A stretch of DNA of 64,000 bases from Nyssa sinensis (lineage: Eukaryota; Streptophyta; Magnoliopsida; Cornales; Nyssaceae). Where the stretch lies: positions 11,036,328 through 11,100,327 of the forward strand of contig CM018036.1 in NCBI GenBank assembly GCA_008638375.1, given 5' to 3'. Position numbers and translations under genes: made by a program. Below, one piece after another: positions 1-10,987 of this stretch (position 1 is its first letter; every line of letters begins with the position of its first letter). The notes below the pieces were generated by a model. The model had not been told where the DNA came from and searched no databases. It saw only the letters and a list, made by a program, of their open reading frames with translations.

Positions 1-1404
1 AGGCCATTTGTGTTTGATCCTGGAGGATATTCTTTTTTTTATGTCATATTTTTGTATTCTATTTTAATATTTGATTTATGTTTTCATATTTATGATTTGT
101 TTGAGGTTTGATTTAGGACATGATTTAGTTCCTTATTTTTAGGATTTGATTGAGTTTTCTTTAGTTTGAATTTGAAATTATATAAAGGCATGGGATGTAA
201 TGAATTGGTCAGACTAGAATGAATAGAATTTGAAATTTCTTAATGCTTCCCTTTTTTCCTTCATTCTAATTTCCCTTATTTTCTAATCCCGCTCTCCTCT
301 TTCCCTCTCTTCCCTTCTCTTTCTTCTCTTTCCTATTCTCTTCTACTGGTTCTGCATCAATCACCTAATTGATCAAGGTAGGATTTGTTTGATTGGAGTG
401 TACAAGTGGGGCATTCTTTGTTTCATGAACAACCTAGGAAACTTTGGGGACTTTTGGAGGTGATGGAAAATTTATGTTGGTTTTTGAGGCTGTATTTTGT
501 TATTTGTAGAAATGATGGATATGGTTGCTCCACACAGGTTAGCCTGTTGAAAAAATAATTTTTTTGGTGAGCAGGCAGTTTCAGTTGGATTTTAGATGTT
601 CAATGGATTATGTGACCGTGACATTCTGCTTGGACCATATTGTGTGTTGATTCTCCTAAGTTTGATCTTTTCCTTATTTGTTCTCTGTAGAAGTTGTCAA
701 ATTGATATTGATCAGTGACGCTTTGCAAGAATCTTATTGACTGCTTTGCTTAGTTTGCCGTCTTCATGTTGTAACATTCAAAATTGGTAGCTTGATTTAC
801 CGAAGCGGCTTTTGATTTTATTTTGGTGCTCTTTCAGTTGATGGGCATAATAGGGCATCTAGCTTCTTACAAATACTTGATGATTGGTCATCTGATTTTG
901 ATTAGCAGAAAATATTCCCAACGCTTGTGTGGTATTCAGAAGAAACTACAAACTGTTCTCTCTCTCTCTCTCTCTCTCTCTCCCTGGAGCTTTTGCTTAT
1001 AACCTTCAGATTTTCTGGCCTTGGTGATAAGGATTTTTAAGGGCTTGTTTTGAGAATGGGAGTTCCTTTGGCCCCTTACTAGTTCTCTCTTTCTCAGTAA
1101 TTTTGGAAGGACAACTAAGGCCATTGTCGCATAGTGGTGAAGTGTTAGCATGTCATCTAAAAAGGGAGGGTTGGGGTTATGGGGTTGATTCTTACGGTAG
1201 ATAAAAAAAGATAAAGAAAACCTCCTATTTGGGAGGACAAACCCCTCCCTTCTTTCTTTTCTCTCTACAAAAAAGAGAAGGAAAACCTCTGTTGTAAATA
1301 GTAGAAGTTGTATGTTTCTGTACATGAGAAAATAAATATACTATATCTTTTGAGAAGAAGTAATCTTGGGAGACTAACAGTTGCATCCTCTTTTCATGTG
1401 TCTT
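1..1404. other. Intronic or upstream sequence with an LTR-like stretch at its left edge
   Basis: No protein-coding exon is recognised here. Bases 1-355 look like the right part of a plant LTR: T-rich promoter-like sequence, a TATATAAAGG box near 179-188, then a long pyrimidine-rich leader ending TTCTGCATCA at about 352-361. No primer binding site follows and the left edge is outside the window, so this could be a solo LTR or just promoter-like DNA. The rest is AT-rich. If the EMB514-like exon at 3883 belongs to a normal gene, this stretch lies within its preceding intron. Confidence 0.3.
955..982. repeat. (CT)n microsatellite
   Basis: About fourteen uninterrupted CT units, seen directly. It lies in non-coding sequence upstream of the EMB514-like exon. 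Confidence 0.9.
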
Positions 1405-1610
1405 TGTTTTAGTTGCTCATTTGCCTCTTAATTATGTTCACTTTTATCAATGCTGCAAACTGCTCTGCGGCACCATCTATGTTTTAATTGCTCCTTTGCC
1501 TCTTAATTATGTTCACTTTTATCAATGCTGCAAACTGCTCTGCTGGCACCATCTATGTTTTAATTGCTCCTTTGCCTCTTAGTTATGTTCATTTTTACCT
1601 GTTAGTTCTG
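1405..1610. repeat. 75-76 bp tandem repeat, about 2.5 copies, plus a detached fragment
   Basis: The phrase starting TTGCTC(A/C)TTTGCCTCTTA recurs at 1413, 1488 and 1564. The first two units are nearly identical and include ATCAATGCTGCAAACTGCTC; the third is partial and more diverged. A further separate copy of that ATCAATGC phrase lies at 1718-1739, just before the LINE poly-T tract. No coding content was seen. Confidence 0.85.
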
Positions 1611-1773
1611 TGTACATGCTATAAATTAAATAAACAATGCTAGCTATAATTTGTTTATGAATTTGTCATTCTTGCTATCTTGTGGAATATGCCCCTGCCT
1701 AAAGTAGCAAGGAGTAGATCAATGCTGCAAACTGCTCTGTGGTGCCATGATATACTGCTTTTTTACATATTAG

Positions 1774-3540
1774 TACCTTTTTTTTTTTGGTAATAAGGAA
1801 GAAAAGAAACACAACAAAAGCAAGAGGGCCTAGCTGCCCATTGCAAAACAAACAGACAACATGTCTGCATTCAGAGCAGGGAGCAATTCCTGAGGACTTT
1901 CCAAAACATTCCAATTCCTTCTCTGGTTTTGACCCATTTTTGCCAAGAGATCAGCTCGCAGGTTGCCTTCTCTAAACGTGTGCAGAAACCTGCAGCTGTG
2001 GTAAACTCTTGGCTAGCTCTCTGCTATCCATTACTAAGGCAGTCAAAGGGAGAGCCTCGGAGCCCTGAGATGATGAGATTGATGGCATTCAGACAGTCCG
2101 ACTCTACCACTACTTTGGAGTAACCCATGTTCCTTAATAGAGCAAGGCCTTCTCTAATGCTCCACAACTCCGCCATCAAACTTGTGCAAGAGCCTATAAA
2201 GCCCAGGTAGCCAACGATCCAGATGCCTCTGTCATCTCGCACTAATCCTCCAAAGCCTGCCGGGGCCGGGTTGTCCTTGACACTGCCATCCGTATTCAGC
2301 TTCACCCAGCAAGGGGCTGGGAAACTCCAGCTTACCAGACGAGAACTGGTGTGCCTAGAAGAGGTAACCCCACCTGCAAACGCCACCGCAAAGTCATTAT
2401 AAAGATGGTTAATACGGTGAAGGGTTGAGGAGGGGTTAGAAGTCAAACTCTCAAATATTTCATTGTTCCGGGCTTTCTAGATCTCCCAAATGGTGGCAAT
2501 GAACATCTGGGGCCACCGCTTGTTGAGGCCTCTCCCCCTGTCTACATACAACATGTTGGAGATGATCCAAGGGAAGAGATCTTTTTGACTTTCGTTTCTG
2601 AAGTCTTGAGGAGTTAGCAGCGTCTGCCACACCTGTCTAGGAGCATCACAGTCCCTTAGGCAGTGGGAAATGGATTCCTCACTTTGGTTGCAAATAGAAC
2701 AAATTGGGGAGTTTGTCATTCCTCTGTGGCATCTAAGATTGTTGGTCGGGAGACAATTGTGGAGGATAAGCCAAAGGAAAACCCTTAGCTGCTGGGGGCA
2801 ATTTAGCTTCCATACCCAGGACCAGTAATGAATGACTAGGAGAGAAGGGATGGGTTCAGTTAGGAGGGCATTTGTGGAGGATTTACCATCCTGATCTTCC
2901 CAGATAAGACTGGTCTTCCAAAATCGCGTGGCTGAGAAATAGGGGTTGCAAGAATTTGAAGCTTTAGCCTATAGGGAGGGGGGTGACCAGCCCTTCCAAC
3001 TCTCAACTCCCCTCAGGTGTGATACAGTCCGCGACCAGCTTGTCTTCCTCTGTAAGGGAAAGAGTACCATGTAAGGCTTCGATTAGGGGCTTTTTTCCAA
3101 CCCATCTGTCAGACCAAAAGTTAATCTTTTGGCCATTGCCAACCCTCCAAGTGGAGCCTTTTTGCACCAGGGGAATTGTCTTACTAATCCCCTTCCAGAT
3201 ATAGGAGGCGTTTCTTTTCTTTGGAAAGGGGATCAGAAGGGAGCCTGCCATATTTAGAGGTGAGGATTTGACTCCATGGTTATTGTTATTTACTAGTTGC
3301 CAACCCAATTTTGAGAGGAGGGCTAGATTCACATCTGCAGCTTTCCGGACACCCAGCCCTCCTTCCGACTTTCTAGAGCAAACCCAGTCCCAATTCAGAA
3401 GGTGGATTTTTCTTTTTTGTGCAGTATCACCCCATAAGAAATTTCTATTGAGTTTGTCTATGTTGCTACAAACTTCTCTGGGGAGGTATGTGGTCTGCGT
3501 GGTATAGCTAGGGATAGCTGTGGTGACCTGCATTAATCAA
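1774..3540 (-). mobile_element. 5'-truncated L1-type LINE (RT C-terminus, zf-RVT, RNase H)
   Basis: Reading the minus strand from 3533, the frame 3533-3003 is the end of a plant LINE reverse transcriptase region (LNRNFLWGD, GGLGVRK). It is followed by a zf-RVT zinc-binding region at 2719-2477 (CSICNQSEESISHCLRDC) and an RNase H domain at 2446-2024 (LNTDGS with the first catalytic Asp, AELWSIREGL with the Glu, ESDCLNAI with the second Asp). Frames are broken between blocks. On the plus strand the element starts with a poly-T run (about 1779-1788), the complement of its poly-A tail. No clear target duplication was found. It sits in the presumed intron before the EMB514-like exon and is dead: it lacks the endonuclease and most of the RT. 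Confidence 0.88.
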
Positions 3541-3882
3541 TGTGAGTCTGCCAGTCCAATGTCTCAATTGAGACACCCATTAGTCTCTCCACATATACTA
3601 GACTTAACTATCCTCAAACTTGCATGTTTCTTGAACTCCTACAATTAGAGGCGAATTTTCCATGTTGTAATATATGACACTTCCATGATCTGGGCTTTAA
3701 TAAATGACGTAGAATCTGGACTCGGATATTTTTTTCGTATCAGGTGTGCATCTGCATCAGATAGCATGTTTCTGAATTGGTGTTAAATGTGCGTGAAATT
3801 AGCAAGGCTTTATCACTTGTTAATGTGTTGAATTTATAGCTTCATGTCGTTCACTCACCTTTTGCCTGTTTTTGTATTGCAG
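3541..3882 (+). other. 3' end of intron with splice acceptor
   Basis: Pyrimidine-rich sequence ends in TTTTTGTATTGCAG at 3869-3882, a strong plant splice acceptor just before the EMB514-like exon. The LINE ends about 340 bp upstream, so the acceptor region was spared. Confidence 0.6.
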
Positions 3883-4233
3883 TACGAGTACTTGGTCTTG
3901 CTGGATTTGCTCAAGAAGGGTCATATGGAGCCAGAAGAAAAGATTGGTAAAGGGATTCATGCCTTCCAAGTTCGCTTCCATCCTCAGTTTAAAAGCCGCT
4001 GTTTCTTCCTTTTAAGGGATGACGAATCTGTTGACGATTTCAGCTTCCGGAAGTGTGTGGATCACATCCTTCCCTTGCCAGAAGACATGAAAGTAAAAGT
4101 TGATGTCAATAAGGCGTTGGGTGGTGGCGGTAGAGGAGGCCATGTAGGAAAATCTGGTGGGGGCGGCAGAGGAGGTGGTCGTAGCCATGGTTATGGTCGT
4201 GGCCGTGGAAGAGGGGGTAAGTGGAGAAACTGA
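3883..4233 (+). CDS. EMB514/DOMINO1-like protein (DUF3223/DCL family), last exon
   Basis: This is a 116-codon terminal exon after the acceptor at 3881-3882; phase 0 is assumed because TAC GAG TAC continues an open frame. The product carries the second half of the plant DCL/DUF3223 domain (FQVRFHPQFKSRCFFLLRDD, then VDDFSFRKCVDHILPLPE) and a Gly/Arg-rich RGG-type tail in the last ~35 residues. This matches Arabidopsis EMB514/DOMINO1, a small plant-specific protein needed for nuclear and nucleolar function in embryo development. The upstream exon coding the N-terminal half was not found in bases 1-3882 and probably lies left of the window. An open-frame ATG at 3844 lies inside the intron and is not the start. 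RGG tails often bind RNA; that role is inferred. Confidence 0.85.
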   Translation, partial: YEYLVLLDLLKKGHMEPEEKIGKGIHAFQVRFHPQFKSRCFFLLRDDESVDDFSFRKCVDHILPLPEDMKVKVDVNKALGGGGRGGHVGKSGGGGRGGGRSHGYGRGRGRGGKWRN

Positions 4234-6268
4234 GGTGGTGTTTCTATTCTACCTGGTATGGGGTTGGATTTACAATTTAAAAATGTGTAGAAGAAGAATC
4301 AGTACCAGGTATTTGCTTCTATTTTGCTTTAGGAAACTGCTGCTATTGAAATTTTGACTATCAATGCCTCATGGCTAATGTTGGAAATTATACAATCTTT
4401 GTGATGTGTGGTGTGGTTGAAAACCCTGCATTTTACAGCTTGTAACATGAAATGTTCAGGCAGTGTTTAAAACTAGGAGGGCCCGAAAGCATTGTGGGAC
4501 AGTTCAATTCTAGTTGAGTAGGCTGTTTCAACTTCATGATTATATTAATTATATTCAAGAAAGTGAGATCAATTTATTGGGAAGGGAAGTACATTTGGTT
4601 CTGCTTAGCCCCATTGCAACTAATTTAGTGACTGAGCCTTGTAGTTGGAACACTTGAAGGCCTCTTGCACTTGAGACTAGGAAGAAGGCTCTTGAGTCCT
4701 TGCGCTATGGCCTGAACACCCAGAGAGAGAGAGAGAGAGAGGTGAGAGAGAGATTTCTCCGAGTCAATTTTCTCTTAAAAGGAAAATAACAATAAAATGA
4801 AAACTTCACACCCTACCCACCTTTATATTTTCTTTTGCATCATAACAAAATGAAAAGAGTTATTTTTTACATTAAACTAAAGTTCTTAACCTTATTCCAC
4901 CAAAAGGCTTTATGTGCTGCTGTGGATGTTCACTCAGCAAAGTCATTTTAGCTCACTTAAATTCAAATGAAATTCATTCTAATTTATTTCAAATTTTGAT
5001 ACAATATTGATAGCAATTTGGTGCTAAACTGACTAACAATTGATTATTGAACTAAGTAACAACTGGGTGTTTAAATGTTTAACATTTTGTATTATTTGGA
5101 TTTAAGCGAGTTGAGGTGATTTTGCTGAGTGGATATTTACATCAGCGGATGAAGTCTTTTAATAAAACAAAAACGGTTAGAACAACATTATTTTTGTCAT
5201 TTTTCCTCATAAATGGACATACAGAAATGATCTTAAATTTGATTGAGAAGATTGCCATCTAATAAACCCTAATTACCCATTAAGAAAACTGAAAGCCCAA
5301 TTTAATGGTAGATTAAAACTGTAAATTCTCTCTCTAATCCTTAAATTAAAGCTATTGTAACACAACATAATGAGCTAACCACACCATCACTCATTTGGAA
5401 TGAGGAGGAAAAATAAATTGGCAAAGGGAGTAATAATTAAGTGTAACTCATTCAAAATTAAAGTTATCACCAACGAATGAAGGATGAATTAATTATTAAT
5501 GATTTAATTTAATTTTCGCTATGTAGAAGTGATTGTTACGTTACACTTTCACTATGCTGTGCTGTATATAAAAGTGTGGCCAATGAAAGCAAGGCCTGCA
5601 AAGTTCTGAGTCAACTCAAAAAATTAACTGAAGTCGAATCATTTTCGCTATGAGCCACTATCCACTTGTCATCAAGTGAATTTTTAACTGTGTGATAATG
5701 ATTTTTTTTTTCAACTTTATAGGAGATTCTTGAGATATAAATACAAATTGGATCATTAAATGATTAAAATGATGTTAAAAAGGAACGAAAAGATAAAAGG
5801 AGGAAAATACAATTTTGTTTGTTTGTAGCTGAGTCATGCCGAGTCCAGTGTTAGGTATCGATTTCTTGCTATTAAGAGTGAGTTGCACGAGTTTACACCA
5901 GTTTCTGGGTTTTGCTTCAATTTAATCCTACTGCAAATTCAAGATCCTCCTCTCTCTCTCTCTCTCTCTCGCTCTCGTAGAACCATGTAACTATCACACG
6001 TGCGTAATAAACACAGTAATCAATGATGAATCTGTAGATATATACATACATATATATTATATACATGCATGAGCGTGAGTTGGCCGGTTTAATCCATGCG
6101 ACGGCGCACGATCTCCACTACAGTAATTACTAATTACATTCATGAATGCGCTCGTCTTAAATCCTCCATATATTCTTCTCTTCCCCAATGAAAATTAGCA
6201 ACTCAGTCATCAACCTCTAAGCATGGGAAGTCAGGTCGCGTGAGGTTTGGTCAAGAATATTTGAAGGA
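4234..6268. other. Intergenic region between EMB514-like and RKD genes
   Basis: This holds the 3'UTR of the EMB514-like gene and the RKD promoter region. Two microsatellites are visible: (GA)n at about 4722-4750 and (CT)n at about 5949-5972. TATATAAAAG at 5565-5574 looks like a TATA box but lies about 700 bp before the RKD ATG. A TATATA-rich stretch at about 6038-6062 is closer. No additional gene is seen. Confidence 0.6.
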
Positions 6269-7041
6269 ATGGCCAGACAAGACAACGAAGAAGTATTCTC
6301 CTTTCCAAGCCAACTACCGCTTGATTTCAGGTGATATTAGGGTTTGAAATTTAGCTTTCTTTGTCCTTCTTTGTTAAATTTAACCAATATTTGGAAAAGT
6401 AGTACTCATGCAATATATTCTATCTTCTAATTTGTTTATTTGAAGTGGGTGTCCTGCATTGGATTGGCAAGTACAATATGATTTTCCAATACAAGGGACT
6501 ACTTTAGATGCTTTGCCTTTGATGGATCAGTGGTTTCCAACCGATGATCCTTTATATTCATCACTGGATCTTGAGCCAAGCCAATTTGTAATCCAAGGTG
6601 ATCGTATATATATATATATATAGTACTAATTGCTTGACTTTCGTAGTTTTTTGAAATGTGATAGTTTGTATCTTGTTATTGCAGAAGATTTTTTGTGTGG
6701 GTATGGAAATGAATTTGGGGTTTGGAATAAAATGAGTGCTGAAACGTTTGAGCCTGATCAGAACATGCCATTGTTGTTGTGTGACAAAAATGGTCATGAG
6801 ACTGGTGAGCAGTCCTTTGAAGAGAAGGACAGAACGTGCAGAGAAGAGAGGAGTTACAGTTCCAAGATGTTGTCACGAAAGACAATCTCTCAATACTTTT
6901 ACATGCCCATAATTCAAGCCGCAAAGGAGCTCAACATTGGCTTAACTCTCCTGAAGAAAAGGTGTAGGGAGTTGGGCATCCGTAGATGGCCTCACAGGAA
7001 GTTGACGAGCCTCCAAACTCTAATCAAGAACGTGCAGGTAT

Positions 7042-7108
<67 letters not shown>

Positions 7109-7377
7109 CCACACACACATATTATACATATGTGCACGTATTTAAGAAGTGGGTTATGCAGGAATTGGAAAACAAGGAAGGGCAGGGGGCAGAAGGGAAG
7201 TTGAGAGAGGCCATAGAGATATTGGAGGAGGAGAGGAAGTTGATAGAAGTAATGCCTGACATACAACTTGAGGGAAAAACAAAGAGGCTTAGGCAAGCTT
7301 GTTTTAAGGCTAACTACAAGAAGAGGAAGTTCACGAGTGTGATGGAGTCACAATCTTCTTCTAGCAACCGATCATGA
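6269..7377 (+). CDS. RKD-type RWP-RK transcription factor, four exons
   Basis: Joined exons 6269-6330, 6446-6597, 6685-7037 and 7162-7377 give a 260-residue protein; every junction is GT-AG and the phases agree. Residues 133-189 plus the start of exon 4 form an RWP-RK domain: ML(S)RKTIS near 133-140, a helix ending LKKRCRELGIR, and the signature RWPHRK at 172-177. Exon 4 (190-260) adds a Lys/Glu-rich, probably coiled-coil segment. The N-terminal part is acidic and Asp/Leu/Pro-rich, as in small RKD proteins. The length fits RKDs and is far below NIN-like proteins, and there is no PB1 domain. RKDs are nuclear DNA-binding regulators of egg-cell identity and early embryo patterning; which RKD this is cannot be told. 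The start is the first ATG in frame with all exons. Intron 3 begins almost at once with a (CT)n(TA)n repeat. Confidence 0.88.
7041..7119. repeat. Compound (CT)n(TA)n(CA)n microsatellite in RKD intron 3
   Basis: CT units run from about 7045, TA units from 7082 to 7108 and CA units to about 7119. The tract starts only a few bases after the GTATTC donor at 7038 and fills most of the 124-bp intron, so its length probably varies between individuals. Confidence 0.9.
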
Positions 7378-9251
7378 TACGATGATATGATGAAGAGTTC
7401 AAGTCTCTCTAGTCTTACTGTTTTTCATCGACTAATATAATGTTTCAAAATCTGAACATTACTATCTTAGTTTATTTTTAATTTTTAATTTTGTTTGTTT
7501 GGTTTCTCTTGGTTTTGGTTTTTAATTTACGTTTAATGTGTTTAATACCACACACACATGTACACATACATTTGTATCTATTTACATGTGTGTGTGTTAA
7601 ACACACATGGTGGCTTCTGTTTTATTTAACATTTACATGCTAGTTAGTCGAATTTTCCTTCAATGGTGAAGCATAGCACGTACAACTGATTATATTGGTA
7701 AAGATGTAAATGTAATGTTAGAGTCGAAATTAAAATGCAAACTAATTGAATCTTTAATTACCTGATAAACATTGGTTTCATTGTGATAAACTCAGTGAAG
7801 AATCAAGGGCAGTAATATTAGAAATCATGTAATTTCAAGTACTGAGTTTAGAACCAATATATATACACACACACACTAAATTGGTTTAGTTATTCATTTG
7901 ACAAAAGAATTGGAAATCACAATGTGCTGATAGCACAATGCTTATGAAATAAAATTTCTTACTCAGTGCTGTTATATGCAGCCAGTCATTTATTACAGTG
8001 GCTGGTCCACTCTCTTGTGAGAAAATTTAATGAGAAACAATCTTATTTTTTCTTACTAATTTTTGAGAATTGGAATCTTATCCCCATGTTGAATTTCCAA
8101 CTAGAAAATATGAATTTTCTGGGAAAGTGCAATAATCATTAATTATATTTGAAAAATGGTTGGTCAATTTTTAAGGGCATTTTGATTATTTCAAAAATAG
8201 TGTTTCATGATCAAACTTTTAAAGAATTTACTAAATGATTTGTCAAATAAATGACTCATAACATTGATGGTCTCATGAGAATTTAAACACCCATTTGAAA
8301 GTTTCGAGAATTAAAGTCCTTAGTAAGCAAACTGACCCACACCTTTTGTCTATGGACTTTAATTGATCACACCCAAGTGAATCATGCAATGCAATTAATT
8401 TCTTTTTTCCTTCTCTTTTGGGTTTGAGGAGAAAATCAAGGCACAGAATTAGAAGATTAAGAACTTTGCTATTCCCCTAATCAAGGCACACAATCTCAAT
8501 ACAACCTATATTAAACCAAATTGGTAGGTCTTCATTTCAACTTTGCCTATTAATTTCATGTACTTTCCAATTCACTTACAATTTGGGATTCAAAATCTAA
8601 TCAACAAGAAGTGATTAAAATGGAGGATTAAGGTCATATTCAAGTATCGTGAGTGTTCACTCTCCTTAACCCGATTAACACGAGTTCGATTATTTGCAAT
8701 AATACATACACACACTACTAATTAGTAGTTAAGTTTCCTTCGTTGTCTCAAAGTTTAAAAAAAAAAAAAAGACTACTAAAATGGATGAAAACAAATAAAA
8801 ATTGAAATAGAGGTAACTAACTTCACTGCAAACTTCTTCATGAAATAATTATAAAAAATATTGCTGAATTTTACTTGCAATAAGAAGAGTCATATACAAT
8901 ATGACACAGACCTACATGACTATGTAGTTTGGAATAAATTTCTAAGTAATTTGCAACAATTCTTTGCCTCCCGGCCTTTTGTCAGTGTACACTGTAATAT
9001 CCCAAATTCCTATTTTAAAATTCCAATAATTAAGTTTATTTTAATTAATATATATAGTCATATTTTCTTATTTAAAATATGAAAAATAGGTGAAATCATA
9101 ATTCAGTAAAACAAATGTCAAAACTGAAACTTACGCGCCAAGTTGTGCTTCCTAGTCAATTTTGGTGCAAATCTAGTACATACCAACACTGCCTTACATT
9201 AGACACGTGGCACACACTTTGACAAAATGAATATAACACCGGATAGAAAAA
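7378..9251. other. Intergenic, AT-rich, no gene recognised
   Basis: RKD 3'UTR and spacer. There are CA-rich stretches at about 7549-7612, with a TGTGTG run opposing them, and CACACACAC at about 7865. A poly-A run lies at about 8757-8770. No coding region, RNA gene or clear transposon end was found. Confidence 0.5.
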
Positions 9252-9415
9252 GTAATGCTAAATTTACGTAAAAATTTTATAAAAAAAATATTTACTTTGA
9301 TGAGTTAATATTGTTATATTAGTTAAATATTACATCATTATATCTAATTATTATAACACTATTAATTCATAAAAATAAACACTTTGTTAAAATATGAAAA
9401 TAAGACTAACATTAC
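9252..9415. mobile_element. Palindromic MITE-like element, 164 bp
   Basis: The left arm starting GTAATGCTAAATTTAC and the reverse complement of the right end, starting GTAATGTTAGTC, match with a few changes. The match continues inward (ATGAGTTAATATTGTTATA against ATGAATTAATAGTGTTATA), so nearly the whole sequence could fold into one hairpin. No certain target duplication was seen, so the superfamily is open. Confidence 0.6.
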
Positions 9416-9596
9416 ACAGACAAAAAATACTCACCATTATTAGGGTGCTCTCTCTCTTCTGGTTTTCTTCTCAATTTTCAACCTTTACCTCATATTCTTT
9501 CAGGTGTGTGTGAAACATCAGGTGAGAATGGAAACTCTATCTCTTTCACTTACTGCCTTACTAAATTGGTCGTATACAAATTTGAATTAGTTATTG

Positions 9597-9714
9597 TGTA
9601 TTTTTTTTTTTTTTGGGTAAGTAAGATATTATTAACAAAACAAACAAAACAAGCACAGTAGCCCTCCAACAAAGGCCACGACACAGAGAGAAGCTAACAG
9701 GAAAAACATAGAGA
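9597..9714 (-). mobile_element. Very short 5'-truncated retroposon with 14-bp target duplication
   Basis: GAATTAGTTATTGT occurs at 9583-9596 and again at 9715-9728. Between them lies a poly-T run followed by about 100 bp of non-coding sequence. On the minus strand this is a short body ending in poly-A, exactly flanked by a long perfect target duplication, which is diagnostic of LINE-machinery insertion. The body is probably the extreme 3' end of a LINE. Confidence 0.8.
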
Positions 9715-9728
9715 GAATTAGTTATTGT

Positions 9729-10204
9729 ATTATTACTATTGAATTGTACAAGCAATGCTTCCGCAGTTAAAATTTTAAAAAAAGGTTTGATCCTAGACTA
9801 TTGATTTTGCGGTGGATTTGTCAAACAAAATTTATAGATTGGAGGTTTTAGCAAGTGAAAGGAAATGGGTTAGAATTTCTTTGTTTTAAAAGTTATAATT
9901 GTAAGATTTTTCTTTTTTTATAAAATGTGCAAGATAATTTTTTGCACTAGGCTACTTAATCTATCTAAAATTCCAATATAAATTTAATCTACAAGTTATA
10001 GAAAGAACTTGAAAAACTTCAATAACCTATGTTCAAGTGTTATTTTTTTAGGCAAGATAAGATATGTATTTGTTTGTTTTAATTGTATTTAGACAAAGTG
10101 TGATAACGATTAATTTCGGTATTGAATTTTGTGAGTTCTACAATCATGTTTGTACAAATCAAAGAGAAAATAACGATAAAAAGAAAAATACTTAACTCAA
10201 CTTA
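9729..10204. other. Intergenic, nothing recognised
   Basis: AT-rich sequence without open frames of note, terminal repeats or RNA gene features. Confidence 0.5.
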
Positions 10205-10985
10205 ACAAATCATTATCCTAATTATTTGGGATTGGTTGCATGAATTCTGTATTACAATTCTTCTTTATTTAAAATCATTTTCTCAATTAGACCACACATT
10301 ATCATATATTTTTTAACAACGTCTATCAAAGTTAATTTTAGTCACCCTCGCCCCTAACATGACCCTTACTGATCTTTGTTGTACATAACCATACTACCTT
10401 AGCCAGTTTTATCTCAATTTATCTCCTATAGGTGCAACTCTCCTACCATCTCACACGTGTTCTTTTTTAATTCTATATTTTCTTATTTTATCGTACATTG
10501 TTTTCAATATCCTCATTTTAGCTACACTCATATTATTAACATATTGTTTCCTAACTGCTCAATATTTTGTTTTATACAACATTATTGGTCTATTAGCTAT
10601 TGTATAAAATTTACCGTTCAATTTTAAAGGTATATGTTAATTACACAATACACAATACACCATACACAATCTCTATTTAACACACGCTGCTTTAATCCTA
10701 TGAGTAACATCATCTCAAATTTCTCACTCTTAATAAATAAGTGAATTTAGATAACGAAAAATTTTACTTTTTATTAATTCTTTATTTTTAATTTTCACTT
10801 CCTGCCTATTTGTATTTCTAATTTTACTAAAATTATACTCAAGATATTTGTTTTTGTCCTACTTATCTTAAATCTTTTTAATTCTAGAACCTTTTTTCAT
10901 ACATCATTTAGCCCTCTTTTAGTTTCATATATTAAAACAATATCATTATATAAAAAGTAAAGACCATGGAACTTCATCTTATATA
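10205..10985 (-). mobile_element. Degenerate RTE-clade LINE reverse-transcriptase remnant
   Basis: No long ORF survives, but short minus-strand translations match the plant RTE-type LINE consensus. About 10945-10985 reads YNDIVLIYETK, a decayed (A)DDIVLIDE RT active-site block. About 10385-10440 reads VAPIGDKLR then NWLR, matching the VAPI-DK-R--RWFGH region after the RT. The 10205-10260 end contains the familiar GGGATTGG(T)TGCATGAATTC string. Stops are frequent, so it is old. A second remnant of the same kind lies at 45955-46330. Confidence 0.6.
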
Positions 10986-10987
10986 TG

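Noticed and set aside
936..1325. 129-codon minus-strand frame
   Set aside because: It contains a translated (GA)n microsatellite and has no recognisable domain or codon signal.
3844..3882. ATG at 3844 as the start of the EMB514-like protein
   Set aside because: The segment is a pyrimidine-rich intron end with a strong acceptor. Homology begins exactly at 3883, and the family needs an upstream exon for the first half of the domain.
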